Assembly: GCF_033100115.1 (NCBI RefSeq)
Contig: NZ_CP136910.1
Location: 4,219,001 to 4,283,000 of the forward strand
DNA: 64,000 nucleotides
From: Anaerocolumna sp. AGMB13020
GTDB lineage: Bacteria; Bacillota; Clostridia; Lachnospirales; Lachnospiraceae
Reading direction: 5' to 3'
A model generated the notes under the pieces. The model made no database searches, had not been told where the DNA came from, and saw nothing but the letters and a program-made list of their open reading frames with translations. This document shows positions 54,552 to 62,906 of the stretch, one piece after another. The translations under genes were made by a program, and so were the position numbers. How positions within the stretch are numbered: position 1 is the first letter of the stretch; each line of letters starts with the position of its first letter.

Positions 54552-55981
54552 AAACATACGAAACTGTCATCGGTCTTGAAGTCCATGTAGAGCTGGCAAC
54601 GAAGACTAAGATATTCTGCGGCTGTACCACCCAGTTCGGAGGAGACCCGAATACCCATTGCTGTCCGGTGTGTACCGGCATGCCGGGTACCCTTCCCGTG
54701 TTAAATAAAAAGGTAGTTGAATTTGCAATTGCAGCAGGACTTGCAACAGGCTGCAGCATCCATCAGGATTGTAAATTCGATCGTAAGAATTATTTCTATC
54801 CCGATCTTCCAAAGGCTTATCAGGTATCGCAGCTTTATCTGCCTATCTGCCATGACGGCGGTATTGAGATTGAGACCTCAGCCGGTAAGAAGGTAGTGGG
54901 TATTCATGAAATCCATATGGAGGAAGATGCGGGTAAATTGATCCATGATCCCTGGGAGGACTGTACACTTGTAGACTACAACCGTTGCGGTGTCCCTCTT
55001 ATTGAAATTGTAAGTGATCCGGATATGAGATCTGCAGAAGAAGTAATTGCATATCTTGAGAAACTTAAATTAATCCTGCAGTACCTTGGTGTTTCGGACT
55101 GTAAGATGCAGGAAGGCTCCTTAAGAGCAGACATCAATCTGTCTGTCAGAGAAGTAGGCGCCAAAGAATTTGGGACCAGAACCGAAATGAAGAATATGAA
55201 CTCCTTTAAAGCCATAGCAAGAGCTATTGAAGGAGAGAGAAAACGTCAGATTGAAATGCTGGAATACGGCAAGGTTGTAGTTCAGGAAACCAGACGTTGG
55301 GATGATAATAAGGATACCAGTTTTGCCATGCGTTCCAAAGAAGATGCACAGGATTATCGTTACTTCCCTGAACCGGACCTGGTACCTATTTTGATCAGTG
55401 ATGAATGGCTGGAAGAAATTAAGAACAGGCAACCTGAACTTCGCGACGAGAAAATGCTTCGTTATGAGAAGGAATATGATATTCCAGTATATGATGCAGG
55501 AATTATTACCGGCTCCAAACATCTGGCAGATCTCTTTGAAGAGACCGTTAGCTTATGCAGCAAGCCAAAGGAAGTATCCAACTGGCTTATGGTAGAGACC
55601 ATGCGTCTTTTGAAGGAAGAAGAGAAAGAACCGGAGGATATTGCTTTTCGTGCTGAGAATCTGGCGGGTCTTATTAAGCTCATCGGTGATAATAAGATCA
55701 ATAGAACCGTTGCTAAGGAAGTATTTGAGAAAATATTCAAAGAGGATATCGATCCTGTTAAATATGTAGAGGAAAAGGGTCTTTCCATGGTTAGCGATGA
55801 GAGCCTCTTAAAGTCTACGATAGAAAGAATTGTAGCAGAAAATCCTGCTTCTGTTAATGATTATAAGAGCGGTAAAGAAAAAGCCCTTGGTTTCCTGGTT
55901 GGGCAGACCATGAAGGAAATGAAAGGGAAGGCGGATCCGGGAATGATTAATAAGATCTTGAAGGAGATATTGGCTCAGTGA
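54548..55981 (+). CDS. gatB: Amidotransferase subunit B (tRNA amidation)
   Basis: 477 residues. The cradle domain opens ETVIGLEVHVELATKTKIFC, with the zinc-binding cysteines (CGC and CCPVC) and RKNYFYPDLPKAYQVSQ. The helical and YqeY tail domains end MIGKILKEILAQ-like (KADPGMINKILKEILAQ). It phosphorylates and amidates Asp-tRNA-Asn or Glu-tRNA-Gln. No clear terminator follows; the palindromic element A copy 3 starts 63 bp downstream. Confidence 0.95.
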   Translation: MKTYETVIGLEVHVELATKTKIFCGCTTQFGGDPNTHCCPVCTGMPGTLPVLNKKVVEFAIAAGLATGCSIHQDCKFDRKNYFYPDLPKAYQVSQLYLPICHDGGIEIETSAGKKVVGIHEIHMEEDAGKLIHDPWEDCTLVDYNRCGVPLIEIVSDPDMRSAEEVIAYLEKLKLILQYLGVSDCKMQEGSLRADINLSVREVGAKEFGTRTEMKNMNSFKAIARAIEGERKRQIEMLEYGKVVVQETRRWDDNKDTSFAMRSKEDAQDYRYFPEPDLVPILISDEWLEEIKNRQPELRDEKMLRYEKEYDIPVYDAGIITGSKHLADLFEETVSLCSKPKEVSNWLMVETMRLLKEEEKEPEDIAFRAENLAGLIKLIGDNKINRTVAKEVFEKIFKEDIDPVKYVEEKGLSMVSDESLLKSTIERIVAENPASVNDYKSGKEKALGFLVGQTMKEMKGKADPGMINKILKEILAQ

Positions 55982-56205
55982 TATTCACGATTTTATATTG
56001 AATTCATCAGGTTTAATAGGGTTTTTGAGGATTGGTTTTTTAACAAGGGGACGGCAAATTGCACAAACCAGAAAACTCATGCTTCAATTCCAAGGTATAA
56101 GAAGTCCTAATTCTCTGGATATTTTGCCCTTGTCATATGATAAAACAGATAACTCGCTTTGAACTGCTTCCCGTCAAGTAGACAATTAAAAAAATATAAA
56201 TCTTT

Positions 56206-56239
56206 CTGCCAGTAAAGTATAACTTACTGGCAGTTTTTT
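56206..56239 (+). terminator. Terminator inside the IS, facing inward
   Basis: CTGCCAGTAA pairs with TTACTGGCAG followed by TTTTTT on the plus strand, so it stops transcripts coming from gatB before they run antisense through the transposase. Confidence 0.8.
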
Positions 56240-57173
56240 ATGCTGCCTGTAGATATAACTCATGTTTCTCCATCGGAGTTAATACACCTAGATTTCTTTG
56301 TAAGCGTTTATTGTTATAGTATTTCATATATTTCTCGATCATTTCAACAACTGCTTTCTTACTCGTAAAACGTTTTCCATAATAACGCTCTCTTTTAATA
56401 ATTCCCCAAAACCCTTCCATTGGCCCATTGTCAATGCACTTTGCCACTCTTGACATACTCTGAGTCATTCCTGCTGATTCAACTTTTGAACGGAAAATCC
56501 TGTTTGTATATTGAAATCCTCTGTCACTATGAAATAGTGGGCAAACACCTGGGTTGGTCTCAATCGCAGCATCAAATGTATCAAAGACTAACGAATTATT
56601 GTTGTTGTCACGAATGATGTACGATACAATCCGACGGTCATACAAATCAAATATGGCGCTAAGATAGACTTTATGCTTTTCGATACCAATGTAATAGTGA
56701 AATTCAGTTACATCGGTAAGCCATTTCCTGTTGGGTGCATCCGCTTTAAACTCGCGGTTGAGTAAATTTTCTGCTATGTAGTATGGGTTTACTGCTTGTC
56801 TTGTACATCCATAACTAGAGTACTTGATTGTTGATTTTATATTCCGATTCCGGCAGATTCTCAATACGCGTTTATCATTTACTTTTATATCATGATACCG
56901 TTCCAGGTCATCCCGGATTCTTCGATACCCTTTATCTGGGGATTCCTCATGGATCCGTTCAATGATATCTGCTATGCGCCTGTTTTCGGTTTCGCATGCG
57001 GGGATATTCCTGTTTATCCACTTATAGTATGCAGAGCGGGAAATACCACCAAGCTTACATAAAGTATGTATAGGATAGCCGTATTTTTCGTTTTCCTCTT
57101 TGATTGCCTGGTAAATACTTTCATGGCGAATCAGGCTTAATACCGCCTCCTTTCTATCTCCTCGAGTTTTTTT
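56238..57173 (-). CDS. IS3-family transposase OrfB (made by -1 frameshift from OrfA)
   Basis: The frame is open from the A7 slip site (57167-57173) to the stop at 56238. An HTH_21-like region (KLGGISRSAYYKWINRN, SPDKGYRRIRDDLERYH) precedes the integrase core with the DDE residues in KWLTDVTEFHY, FHSDRGFQYTN and GPMEGFWGIIKRERYY. A shorter frame begins with TTG at 56864, but the domain clearly starts before. The normal product is an OrfAB fusion made at the slip site; an independent start near the AGGAGG at 57146 is possible. Confidence 0.9.
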   Translation of the reverse strand, partial: KKTRGDRKEAVLSLIRHESIYQAIKEENEKYGYPIHTLCKLGGISRSAYYKWINRNIPACETENRRIADIIERIHEESPDKGYRRIRDDLERYHDIKVNDKRVLRICRNRNIKSTIKYSSYGCTRQAVNPYYIAENLLNREFKADAPNRKWLTDVTEFHYYIGIEKHKVYLSAIFDLYDRRIVSYIIRDNNNNSLVFDTFDAAIETNPGVCPLFHSDRGFQYTNRIFRSKVESAGMTQSMSRVAKCIDNGPMEGFWGIIKRERYYGKRFTSKKAVVEMIEKYMKYYNNKRLQRNLGVLTPMEKHELYLQAA

Positions 57174-57817
57174 AAGAAGGATACCTCCATTTCGGCTCGT
57201 TCTTTTTCTGCTCTCAAAATCTTGTTTTCAGCCTGGAGTTTCTCTAACTCGTTCATTTGTTCTTTCGATTTCCTTTTTCCACGACTATCATTTAAAGCTT
57301 CAACTCCATCTGATTCATATTTAATGGTGTAATTGCGTGCCTGCTGATAGGATATCTGGTGTTTTTCTGCTGTTTCTCTGTAATTGTGATTATGTGCAAT
57401 ACAATACTGTACTATTTCCACTCGCTCATCAAATGTGGTGTTTCTACCTTTGGTCATAATAGGGCCTCCTGTTCCGGAAGCTTTCAGCTTCTCATGACCA
57501 TTATACTTCAAAATCCAGTTTCGTAGTTGGGATGATGAACGAATTCCATATTTTCTGCAGAGTTCAGAATAGGAACCCTTACCATTTAGATAATCTAGTA
57601 CAGCATTTTTTTTTGTATCCGAAGAATAAGCGGTATTCTGGGAAGTAGTAATAAGACCTTCTTCTCCCAAAGATTGATATAAAGAAATCCACTCCAAAAT
57701 GCGTGTCCCGCTGATACCTAATAACTGCGCTTCATGATTAGCAGAGGTCTTACCTGATAAATATCTTTGAACAATATTTATCTTTATTTCGAAAGAAAAC
57801 TTAGCTTTTCTTCCCAT
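57137..57817 (-). CDS. IS3-family transposase OrfA
   Basis: 226 residues from ATG at 57817 (MGRKAKFSFEIKI), with TAGGAGGA upstream. Two helix-turn-helix units are visible (IVQRYLSGKTSANHEAQLLG and IVQYCIAHNHNYRETAEKH), then a leucine-zipper-like coiled coil (MNELEKLQAENKILRAEKE). It binds the IS ends and dimerises. Near the 3' end, A7 followed by CTC, with AGGAGG about 15 bases further on, is the usual layout for -1 programmed frameshifting into orfB. Confidence 0.9.
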   Translation of the reverse strand: MGRKAKFSFEIKINIVQRYLSGKTSANHEAQLLGISGTRILEWISLYQSLGEEGLITTSQNTAYSSDTKKNAVLDYLNGKGSYSELCRKYGIRSSSQLRNWILKYNGHEKLKASGTGGPIMTKGRNTTFDERVEIVQYCIAHNHNYRETAEKHQISYQQARNYTIKYESDGVEALNDSRGKRKSKEQMNELEKLQAENKILRAEKERAEMEVSFLKKLEEIERRRY

Positions 57818-58154
57818 AAAAATATGCTTCCTCCTAAGTAACAAGTTTTTTATTATTTCACTTGTCTACTTAGAGGGAAGCATATCACTTCGCTCAAACA
57901 ATCTGTTTTATCATATAGGGCAAAATATCCAGAGAAAAGGACTTCTAATACCTTTCTATAGGCGCATTCGTTCTTCTGGTTTGTACAATTTGCCTGAAAT
58001 CGTAGTGAAACGATGATTTTAGTAGCTTTTATGTTTGATATCATATTAATAATATCAATATAAATATTATTATTCCTATAGAAATTTAGCGTTATATATG
58101 TCATCTCATCTGACTATAATTGATTACTTAATATTTTATGTTGTAATTTTAGGC

Positions 58155-58596
58155 TATAATCATTTAGTATCAGTAAATTTTTAGTGGGTATAATCATTCA
58201 GTATTAGTAGATTTTCAGTGGATATAATCATCCAGTATCAGTAGACTTTCAGTAGATATAATCATCCAATATCAGTAGACTTTCAGTGGGTATAATCATC
58301 CAGTATCAGTAGACTTTCAGTGGGTAAAATCATTCAGTATCAGTAGACTTTCAGTGGATATAATCATCCAATATCAGTAGACTTTCAGTGGGTATAATCA
58401 TCCAGTATCAGTAGACTTTCAGTGGGTATAATCTTTCAGTATCAGTAGACTTTTAGTGGATATAATCATCCAGTATCAGTAGATTTCAGTGGGTATAATC
58501 TTTCAGTTTTCTGTAGAATTTCAGCAGTTATAATCTTTCAGTATCTGTAAAATTTCAGCATCTATAATCAATTAGTGGCGATAACCTATATCAGTA
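58155..58596. repeat. 34-bp tandem repeat array, about 13 units
   Basis: The unit TATAATCATCCAGTATCAGT plus AGACTTTCAGTGGG repeats at 58155, 58189, 58223 and so on to 58461 with an exact 34-bp period, then 58494, 58529 and 58563 with drift. Every unit except one (TAAAATC at 58325) starts with TATAAT. There are no spacers, so it is not CRISPR. The 720-bp gap (58011-58732) contains only this array and its decayed edge. Confidence 0.92.
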
Positions 58597-58732
58597 GCTG
58601 TGATTATTCAGTAGTTATAACAAAAGTTATATCCTTTCAGTGCCTATAACTCTTTCATATCTTCACCTTTTCTATTTCTTTTCTGTCGCCATAGTTTTTC
58701 TTACTTACAATTGTTAATAGAAGGGTTTTACT

Positions 58733-60016
58733 TTATATTGCTAATTTCTTGATTTCATACTGTGTATTTATTAGTAACCAGGTATTAGTTATAAAATACA
58801 TTACATTCCACACTGAGAAACCCTGCATTCCTAGATTTTGAGCATAGGACAAGAACAGCTGCAGAGTTCTGATATCTTTAAACCATGCGATATATTCTTG
58901 GTTATTATTTAAATAACGAAAATATGAGGTTTGGGAAGGTTCATTAAACTGTATGACAGAACCAGTATCATTGGCCAGCTCGATTGCCGAAAAATAATTG
59001 ATAAAATTTGCTTCAGTAATTGCTGCAAAATAGGGAAATTCCCAAAGGTATCCGATATTTGTAAAGCCCAGAATACTCTTTTGTGGAGTAAGCTGTATAA
59101 CTGCTTTATTGATGGTGTTAAGCACAGCATCAAAGGGCAGCACACTAATAGGAAGAGTTGTGGGGGCCTTCCACTCATAGGTCAACTGATATAGTACAGA
59201 ATTGGCGGCTCTGCTTAATCCGATGTAATCCACTCCTTCATAAGTAATTCCGGTTGCTGCTTCAAAGGTACTTGGAGCAATTGTTATGGATACCATGTAA
59301 CCTTCCTGATTAAGTCGTTTTGTTACTGTATTTATAAATTCCACGTAGGGCTGCCTATCCAGCGGCTGTATATAAGGGGTATCTATGTTTATTCCGTAAT
59401 AACCCTTATTTCCCAGTGTTAAAAGGAGATTGTCTATAAACGCCTTCTGCACTTCCGAATTGGTAATTAAGATATGGGCAATTTCGGTATCTATGTTGTT
59501 CCCTTCCGGTGATGCGGTTATAAACATGATAGGGGCAACCCCATAACTTCTTGCTATTCTGACGACTTCACTATCATCAATTCCTATAAGACTTCCGTTT
59601 CGGGTGACCTGGTAAGCGTAAACCGATAGGTAGGTAAGGTATGGCAAAGCCTTTATTAATACCTCCTTATCAATAAAAGGGTAGGTGAATCCATTTATTT
59701 CTATGGCTGCGGCCCTGGTATCAGCATAGCGGATAACGATTTCTTCCCCTATATAGAGTCCCCTGTCAGATACCCATGGATTATTGCGGAGCAGTTCCAG
59801 TATATCCGTCTGTTGAGAAAGGGAGATGCTTTCAAGGGTATCACCCCTTTGAACAATATAAGTGATAGAAGGCTGCAATATTAAAAGTGCTTCCCCCAGG
59901 GTGAGATTATCCGGTTCTAAGAGGTCGTTTTCCAGCGCGAGCCTTTCAGGCGAAATCCCATAAGCATTTGCAATTGAAGTTATTGTATCACCAGGCTGAA
60001 CGATGTGAATATACAT
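58733..60016 (-). CDS. LysM and GH18-type protein lacking the catalytic Glu
   Basis: About 427 residues from ATG at 60016, with GGTGGAG 5 bases upstream (a GTG at 60022 is too close). Two LysM domains lie at about 2-48 (YIHIVQPGDTITSIANAYGI) and 52-97 (YIVQRGDTLESISLSQQ). A GH18-like barrel follows, as in spore cortex enzymes SleL/YaaH. The catalytic strand normally reads DGxxIDxE; here it is YGINIDTPY, so the acid Glu is replaced by Pro. It may bind peptidoglycan or chitin-like sugars without cutting them. No signal peptide, as in spore coat proteins. Confidence 0.85.
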   Translation of the reverse strand: MYIHIVQPGDTITSIANAYGISPERLALENDLLEPDNLTLGEALLILQPSITYIVQRGDTLESISLSQQTDILELLRNNPWVSDRGLYIGEEIVIRYADTRAAAIEINGFTYPFIDKEVLIKALPYLTYLSVYAYQVTRNGSLIGIDDSEVVRIARSYGVAPIMFITASPEGNNIDTEIAHILITNSEVQKAFIDNLLLTLGNKGYYGINIDTPYIQPLDRQPYVEFINTVTKRLNQEGYMVSITIAPSTFEAATGITYEGVDYIGLSRAANSVLYQLTYEWKAPTTLPISVLPFDAVLNTINKAVIQLTPQKSILGFTNIGYLWEFPYFAAITEANFINYFSAIELANDTGSVIQFNEPSQTSYFRYLNNNQEYIAWFKDIRTLQLFLSYAQNLGMQGFSVWNVMYFITNTWLLINTQYEIKKLAI

Positions 60017-60221
60017 GTGCACTCCACCATAATGTGGTTTGTATATTATATTTATAATGGATAGAAGTTATTATTATTTTATTTCATGGCTCTGTCATAA
60101 CTTTTAGTTAATATTTATTCTTTTTAGAGCAGAGCTAATAATGCTCTGCTCAATTGAAATATCTTTATCTCGCATTTGAGAAAGAAAGTAAACCTAATAC
60201 TTTGTGAAAAAGGATTCCTGG

Positions 60222-60905
60222 CTACTTTTTCTTTTTTATAGTAGCATACATTATTGTAGGAAAGTCTGGCTCAATTGCTGTAAAACCACTATTGAGCAAA
60301 GTTAAGTTGTTTTCTAAAATCTCCTTTGACAGGGTATCAAAACTAACCATTCTACATGATGTTCCTGCTATGAATAGTTCTTTGCCTGTTGCTTCATGTA
60401 TTCTTTTTTGTAAATCAAAAGCCTGAGATATATTAGTTCTTCTTTCTTCTATACCATCACCAATAGTACATATTAAAGCAATTCCTGTATCATTTAATTG
60501 ACTATATATAAACTCGTAAAAGGATTGTCTATCTTCATCTTGTACCAGCATATGCACAACTGCAATGGCATAGATAAAATCAAATTTTACTTGTAGGTTA
60601 TCGGTCAAAAAATTTAACACCTGAAAACTATCTGCATAGCTTGGATGGCTATTTTTGCAATATTCTATTGCTGTTGGTGAAATATCAGTTGCTAACACAT
60701 CATAATCTTCTTTAAGTAAGTAGTGAGCATCACGACCTTCCCCACATCCAATTTCAAGTATCTTAATTTTTTGATTGTTGAAATAATAGTTAATTGTATC
60801 AATTACGATTTTAGAATTGTTTTCAGAAAACCATGTAATAGACTCTTTATGGACTTGTTTGTATCTATCTTCATATGCTTCATAATACTTCTTTGCTTTT
60901 TCCAT
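60222..60905 (-). CDS. Class I SAM-dependent methyltransferase
   Basis: About 227 residues from ATG at 60905, with GGAGGGG 5 bases upstream. Motif I is [16 protein letters not shown], motif II is [14 protein letters not shown], and [13 protein letters not shown] is the post-motif. The C-terminal part ([18 protein letters not shown]) is like a subgroup acting on small molecules. AT-rich codons suggest an accessory gene. Confidence 0.85.
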   Translation of the reverse strand: MEKAKKYYEAYEDRYKQVHKESITWFSENNSKIVIDTINYYFNNQKIKILEIGCGEGRDAHYLLKEDYDVLATDISPTAIEYCKNSHPSYADSFQVLNFLTDNLQVKFDFIYAIAVVHMLVQDEDRQSFYEFIYSQLNDTGIALICTIGDGIEERRTNISQAFDLQKRIHEATGKELFIAGTSCRMVSFDTLSKEILENNLTLLNSGFTAIEPDFPTIMYATIKKKK

Positions 60906-61039
60906 AGCTACCCCTCCTACTGGAAACATATATTAATACTTTACTTTTTGTAACAAATATGAATTTTCTTGTAATACAAATCATACATCAAATAACATAA
61001 TATTACAATTGTATCAGTTTAAACATTTATAGGTATTGT

Positions 61040-61200
61040 AGGTCGCATAGACAAATGTCTGAAATGAACAGATATAGCGTTGCTTATCAATGTTTTGTTA
61101 CCATCCTTATCCGTTTTATAGGTATGACCATTTCTGGAAATATGATCAACGCAACCACAATGAGGGCATACGAGCTTTTCTGTTCCTGCAATTAAAGCTG
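61040..61200 (-). pseudogene. Possible remnant of a zinc-ribbon transposase
   Basis: Reverse-strand frame: LIAGTEKLVCPHCGCVDHIS followed by RNGHTYKTDK, then after a one-base shift RYICSFQTFVYATYNT-like. The spacing CPHCG...NG...RYxC...F resembles the N-terminal ribbon of IS1595-type transposases. The rest of the ~530-bp gap (60906-61463) shows nothing recognisable. Confidence 0.3.
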
Positions 61201-61463
61201 TGTGTACAGAGTAAATACATCTCTTATATCTGGAATATAATATTCCTCCAGTTGTGATTCATGAATAGCATATTCTAACAACACAAACAAATGTTATGAA
61301 TATCAACAATAGGTTGTAAAAGAGCCTATCTTATTAAGGTATTCCCTTCTGCTTTCTTGGCTGGATTGGGAAAAGCATTGAATAAAGGCTATTTTAATGT
61401 TATACTTCTTTAAAAGACATATTTCCATAATATGTTATATTACAAAGTGTTTAGGAGGTCAAA

Positions 61464-62495
61464 ATGGAAAATGTGACTGGTAATTTAACAGAAACCATAG
61501 TTGCAAAAGAGAAAAGAAGAGGAATACCAGGTAGTACGTTAAAATTAATAGCAATTTTTGTTATGCTGATAGATCATATAGCAGCAACTGTTATAAGTAA
61601 TATTTTGGTATCTGTGAACTTTTTTATGATGGGTTCGGCAGCATCTCAGGATACTTACTATCAAACTATGAGTACAGTATATTTTATTATGAGATGGATA
61701 GGCAGGTTGGGATTTCCTTTGTTCTGTTTTTTATTGGTAGAGGGATTTATACATACCAGAAGTAAAATGAAGTATGTTATAAGACTGGCCCTTTTTTGTT
61801 TGATATCTGAGATTCCTTTTGATTTGGCTTTTACTGGACGAGCCTTTTACACGGGATATCAAAATGTATTTTTTACGCTCTTAATTGGATTTATAGTAAT
61901 GTGTGGATTCCAGGCAATCTCTGAAAGATTAAAAGAGAAGAAATGGGTGCCGTTACTTTCTGTAATTGGTGTAGCCGGTGGTGGGTATATCGTCGCTACG
62001 GTAGCAAACAGTGGCATTTACATGTTGAATAGTATTATTTTTGCTGCAACAGGAAAATCGCTTCCTGGTTCTTTGATCTACTATAGTGATAAGCGATTTA
62101 TTGTAATGGTTTTAATTGGAGCAATCCTTCTGCTGATAATCTATCTTGCTGGAAGAAAGTCACATAAGAGTTTTGATACTTTGTTTGCTGACTTAGCTGT
62201 TCTTGCTCTTGGAATGCAAGTGGCTAATTTATTACGTACGGATTATTCTGCTTTTGGCATTCTTACCATTGCAGTGTTCTATGTATATAGAAGAAATCCT
62301 TTCAGGTCTGCACTGGCAGGTTGTATTGTATTAAATATTATGACACTGGATGAAATAACAGCATTTTTTACATTGATACCAATTGCTAAGTATAACGGTG
62401 AAAGAGGCTTAAGGCTAAAATATGTTTTTTATGCCTTTTATCCCGTTCATTTATTTCTTCTATATATCATTTGCAGGATTATGAAGATTGTATAA
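61464..62495 (+). CDS. TraX-family membrane protein
   Basis: 343 residues with about 8-9 membrane segments. The TraX family opening is GSTLKLIAIFVMLIDHIA, with RWIGRLGFPLFCFLLVEGF and RSKMKYVIRLALFCLISEIP, PFDLAF, and the ending KYVFYAFYPVHLFLLYIICR. TraX of plasmid F acetylates pilin, but chromosomal Firmicutes members have no known role. AGGAGGTC precedes the ATG. It is followed by a 17-bp tandem array. Confidence 0.88.
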   Translation: MENVTGNLTETIVAKEKRRGIPGSTLKLIAIFVMLIDHIAATVISNILVSVNFFMMGSAASQDTYYQTMSTVYFIMRWIGRLGFPLFCFLLVEGFIHTRSKMKYVIRLALFCLISEIPFDLAFTGRAFYTGYQNVFFTLLIGFIVMCGFQAISERLKEKKWVPLLSVIGVAGGGYIVATVANSGIYMLNSIIFAATGKSLPGSLIYYSDKRFIVMVLIGAILLLIIYLAGRKSHKSFDTLFADLAVLALGMQVANLLRTDYSAFGILTIAVFYVYRRNPFRSALAGCIVLNIMTLDEITAFFTLIPIAKYNGERGLRLKYVFYAFYPVHLFLLYIICRIMKIV

Positions 62496-62518
62496 GTATT
62501 AGATTAGGGATGAATTGA

Positions 62519-62785
62519 GTAAGTGGTGTCAATCGGAATAAGACATCAATCTTAGTAAGACGTCAAACTGATTTATGTAAGGTATCAGAATAAGTAAAGC
62601 ATCAGAATAAGTAAAGCATCAGAATAAGTAAAGCATCAAAATAAGTAAAGCATCAAAATAAGTAAAGCATCAAAATAAGTAAAGCATCAAAATAAGTAAG
62701 GTTTCAAAATAAGTAAGGCATGAAACTTAGTAAGGTACCAGCTGAGTAAGACACCAATCTAAGTAAGGCAGAAAATTAAATAAAA
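62519..62785 (+). repeat. 17-bp tandem repeat array
   Basis: AAGTAAAGCATCAGAAT and close variants repeat with a 17-bp period, exact in the centre (62592-62700) and decayed at both ends. It begins soon after the TraX stop codon. Confidence 0.88.
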
Positions 62786-62804
62786 TAGAAGGTATTTTAC
62801 ATAA

Positions 62805-62859
62805 AAGGGTGTATCTGAAAACTGAAATGAGTTATCAGACACGCCCTTGGTTGTTTTTC
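62805..62859. terminator. Terminator between convergent genes
   Basis: AGGGTGTATCTGA pairs with TCAGACACGCCCT around a 16-base loop, then TGGTTGTTTTT. It can serve TraX and the FliK-like gene. Confidence 0.8.
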
Positions 62860-62906
62860 AAAGAAAAGCTTTGCATAAATATGCCATTTGTTAACACAGA
62901 TTGACC

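Larger units (their letters stand above)
56160..57887 (-). mobile_element. IS3-family insertion sequence
   Basis: A 1728-bp element. The ends are TGAACTGCTTCCCGTCAAGT and, read inward from the other side, TGATATGCTTCCCTCTAAGT; both continue AGACAA. The host triplet CTT (56157-56159) is duplicated at 57888-57890. Two overlapping genes (orfA, orfB) with a -1 slip site and the DDE residues identify the IS3 family, probably of the IS150 type given the long orfA. Both frames look intact, so it may be active. Confidence 0.93.
56044..58000. repeat. Palindromic element A, copy 3, split by an IS
   Basis: The left arm runs 56044-56159 and the right arm 57888-58000. Joining them without the IS gives the same ~225-bp palindrome as copies 1 and 2, with ATATGATAAAACAGAT and ATCTGTTTTATCATAT as inner arms. 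The insertion lies in the apex loop between CTCGCTT and CGCTCAAAC. Confidence 0.9.

Noticed and set aside
58155..58596. Possible CRISPR array
   Set aside because: The 34-bp units follow each other without spacers and there are no cas genes; it is a tandem repeat.
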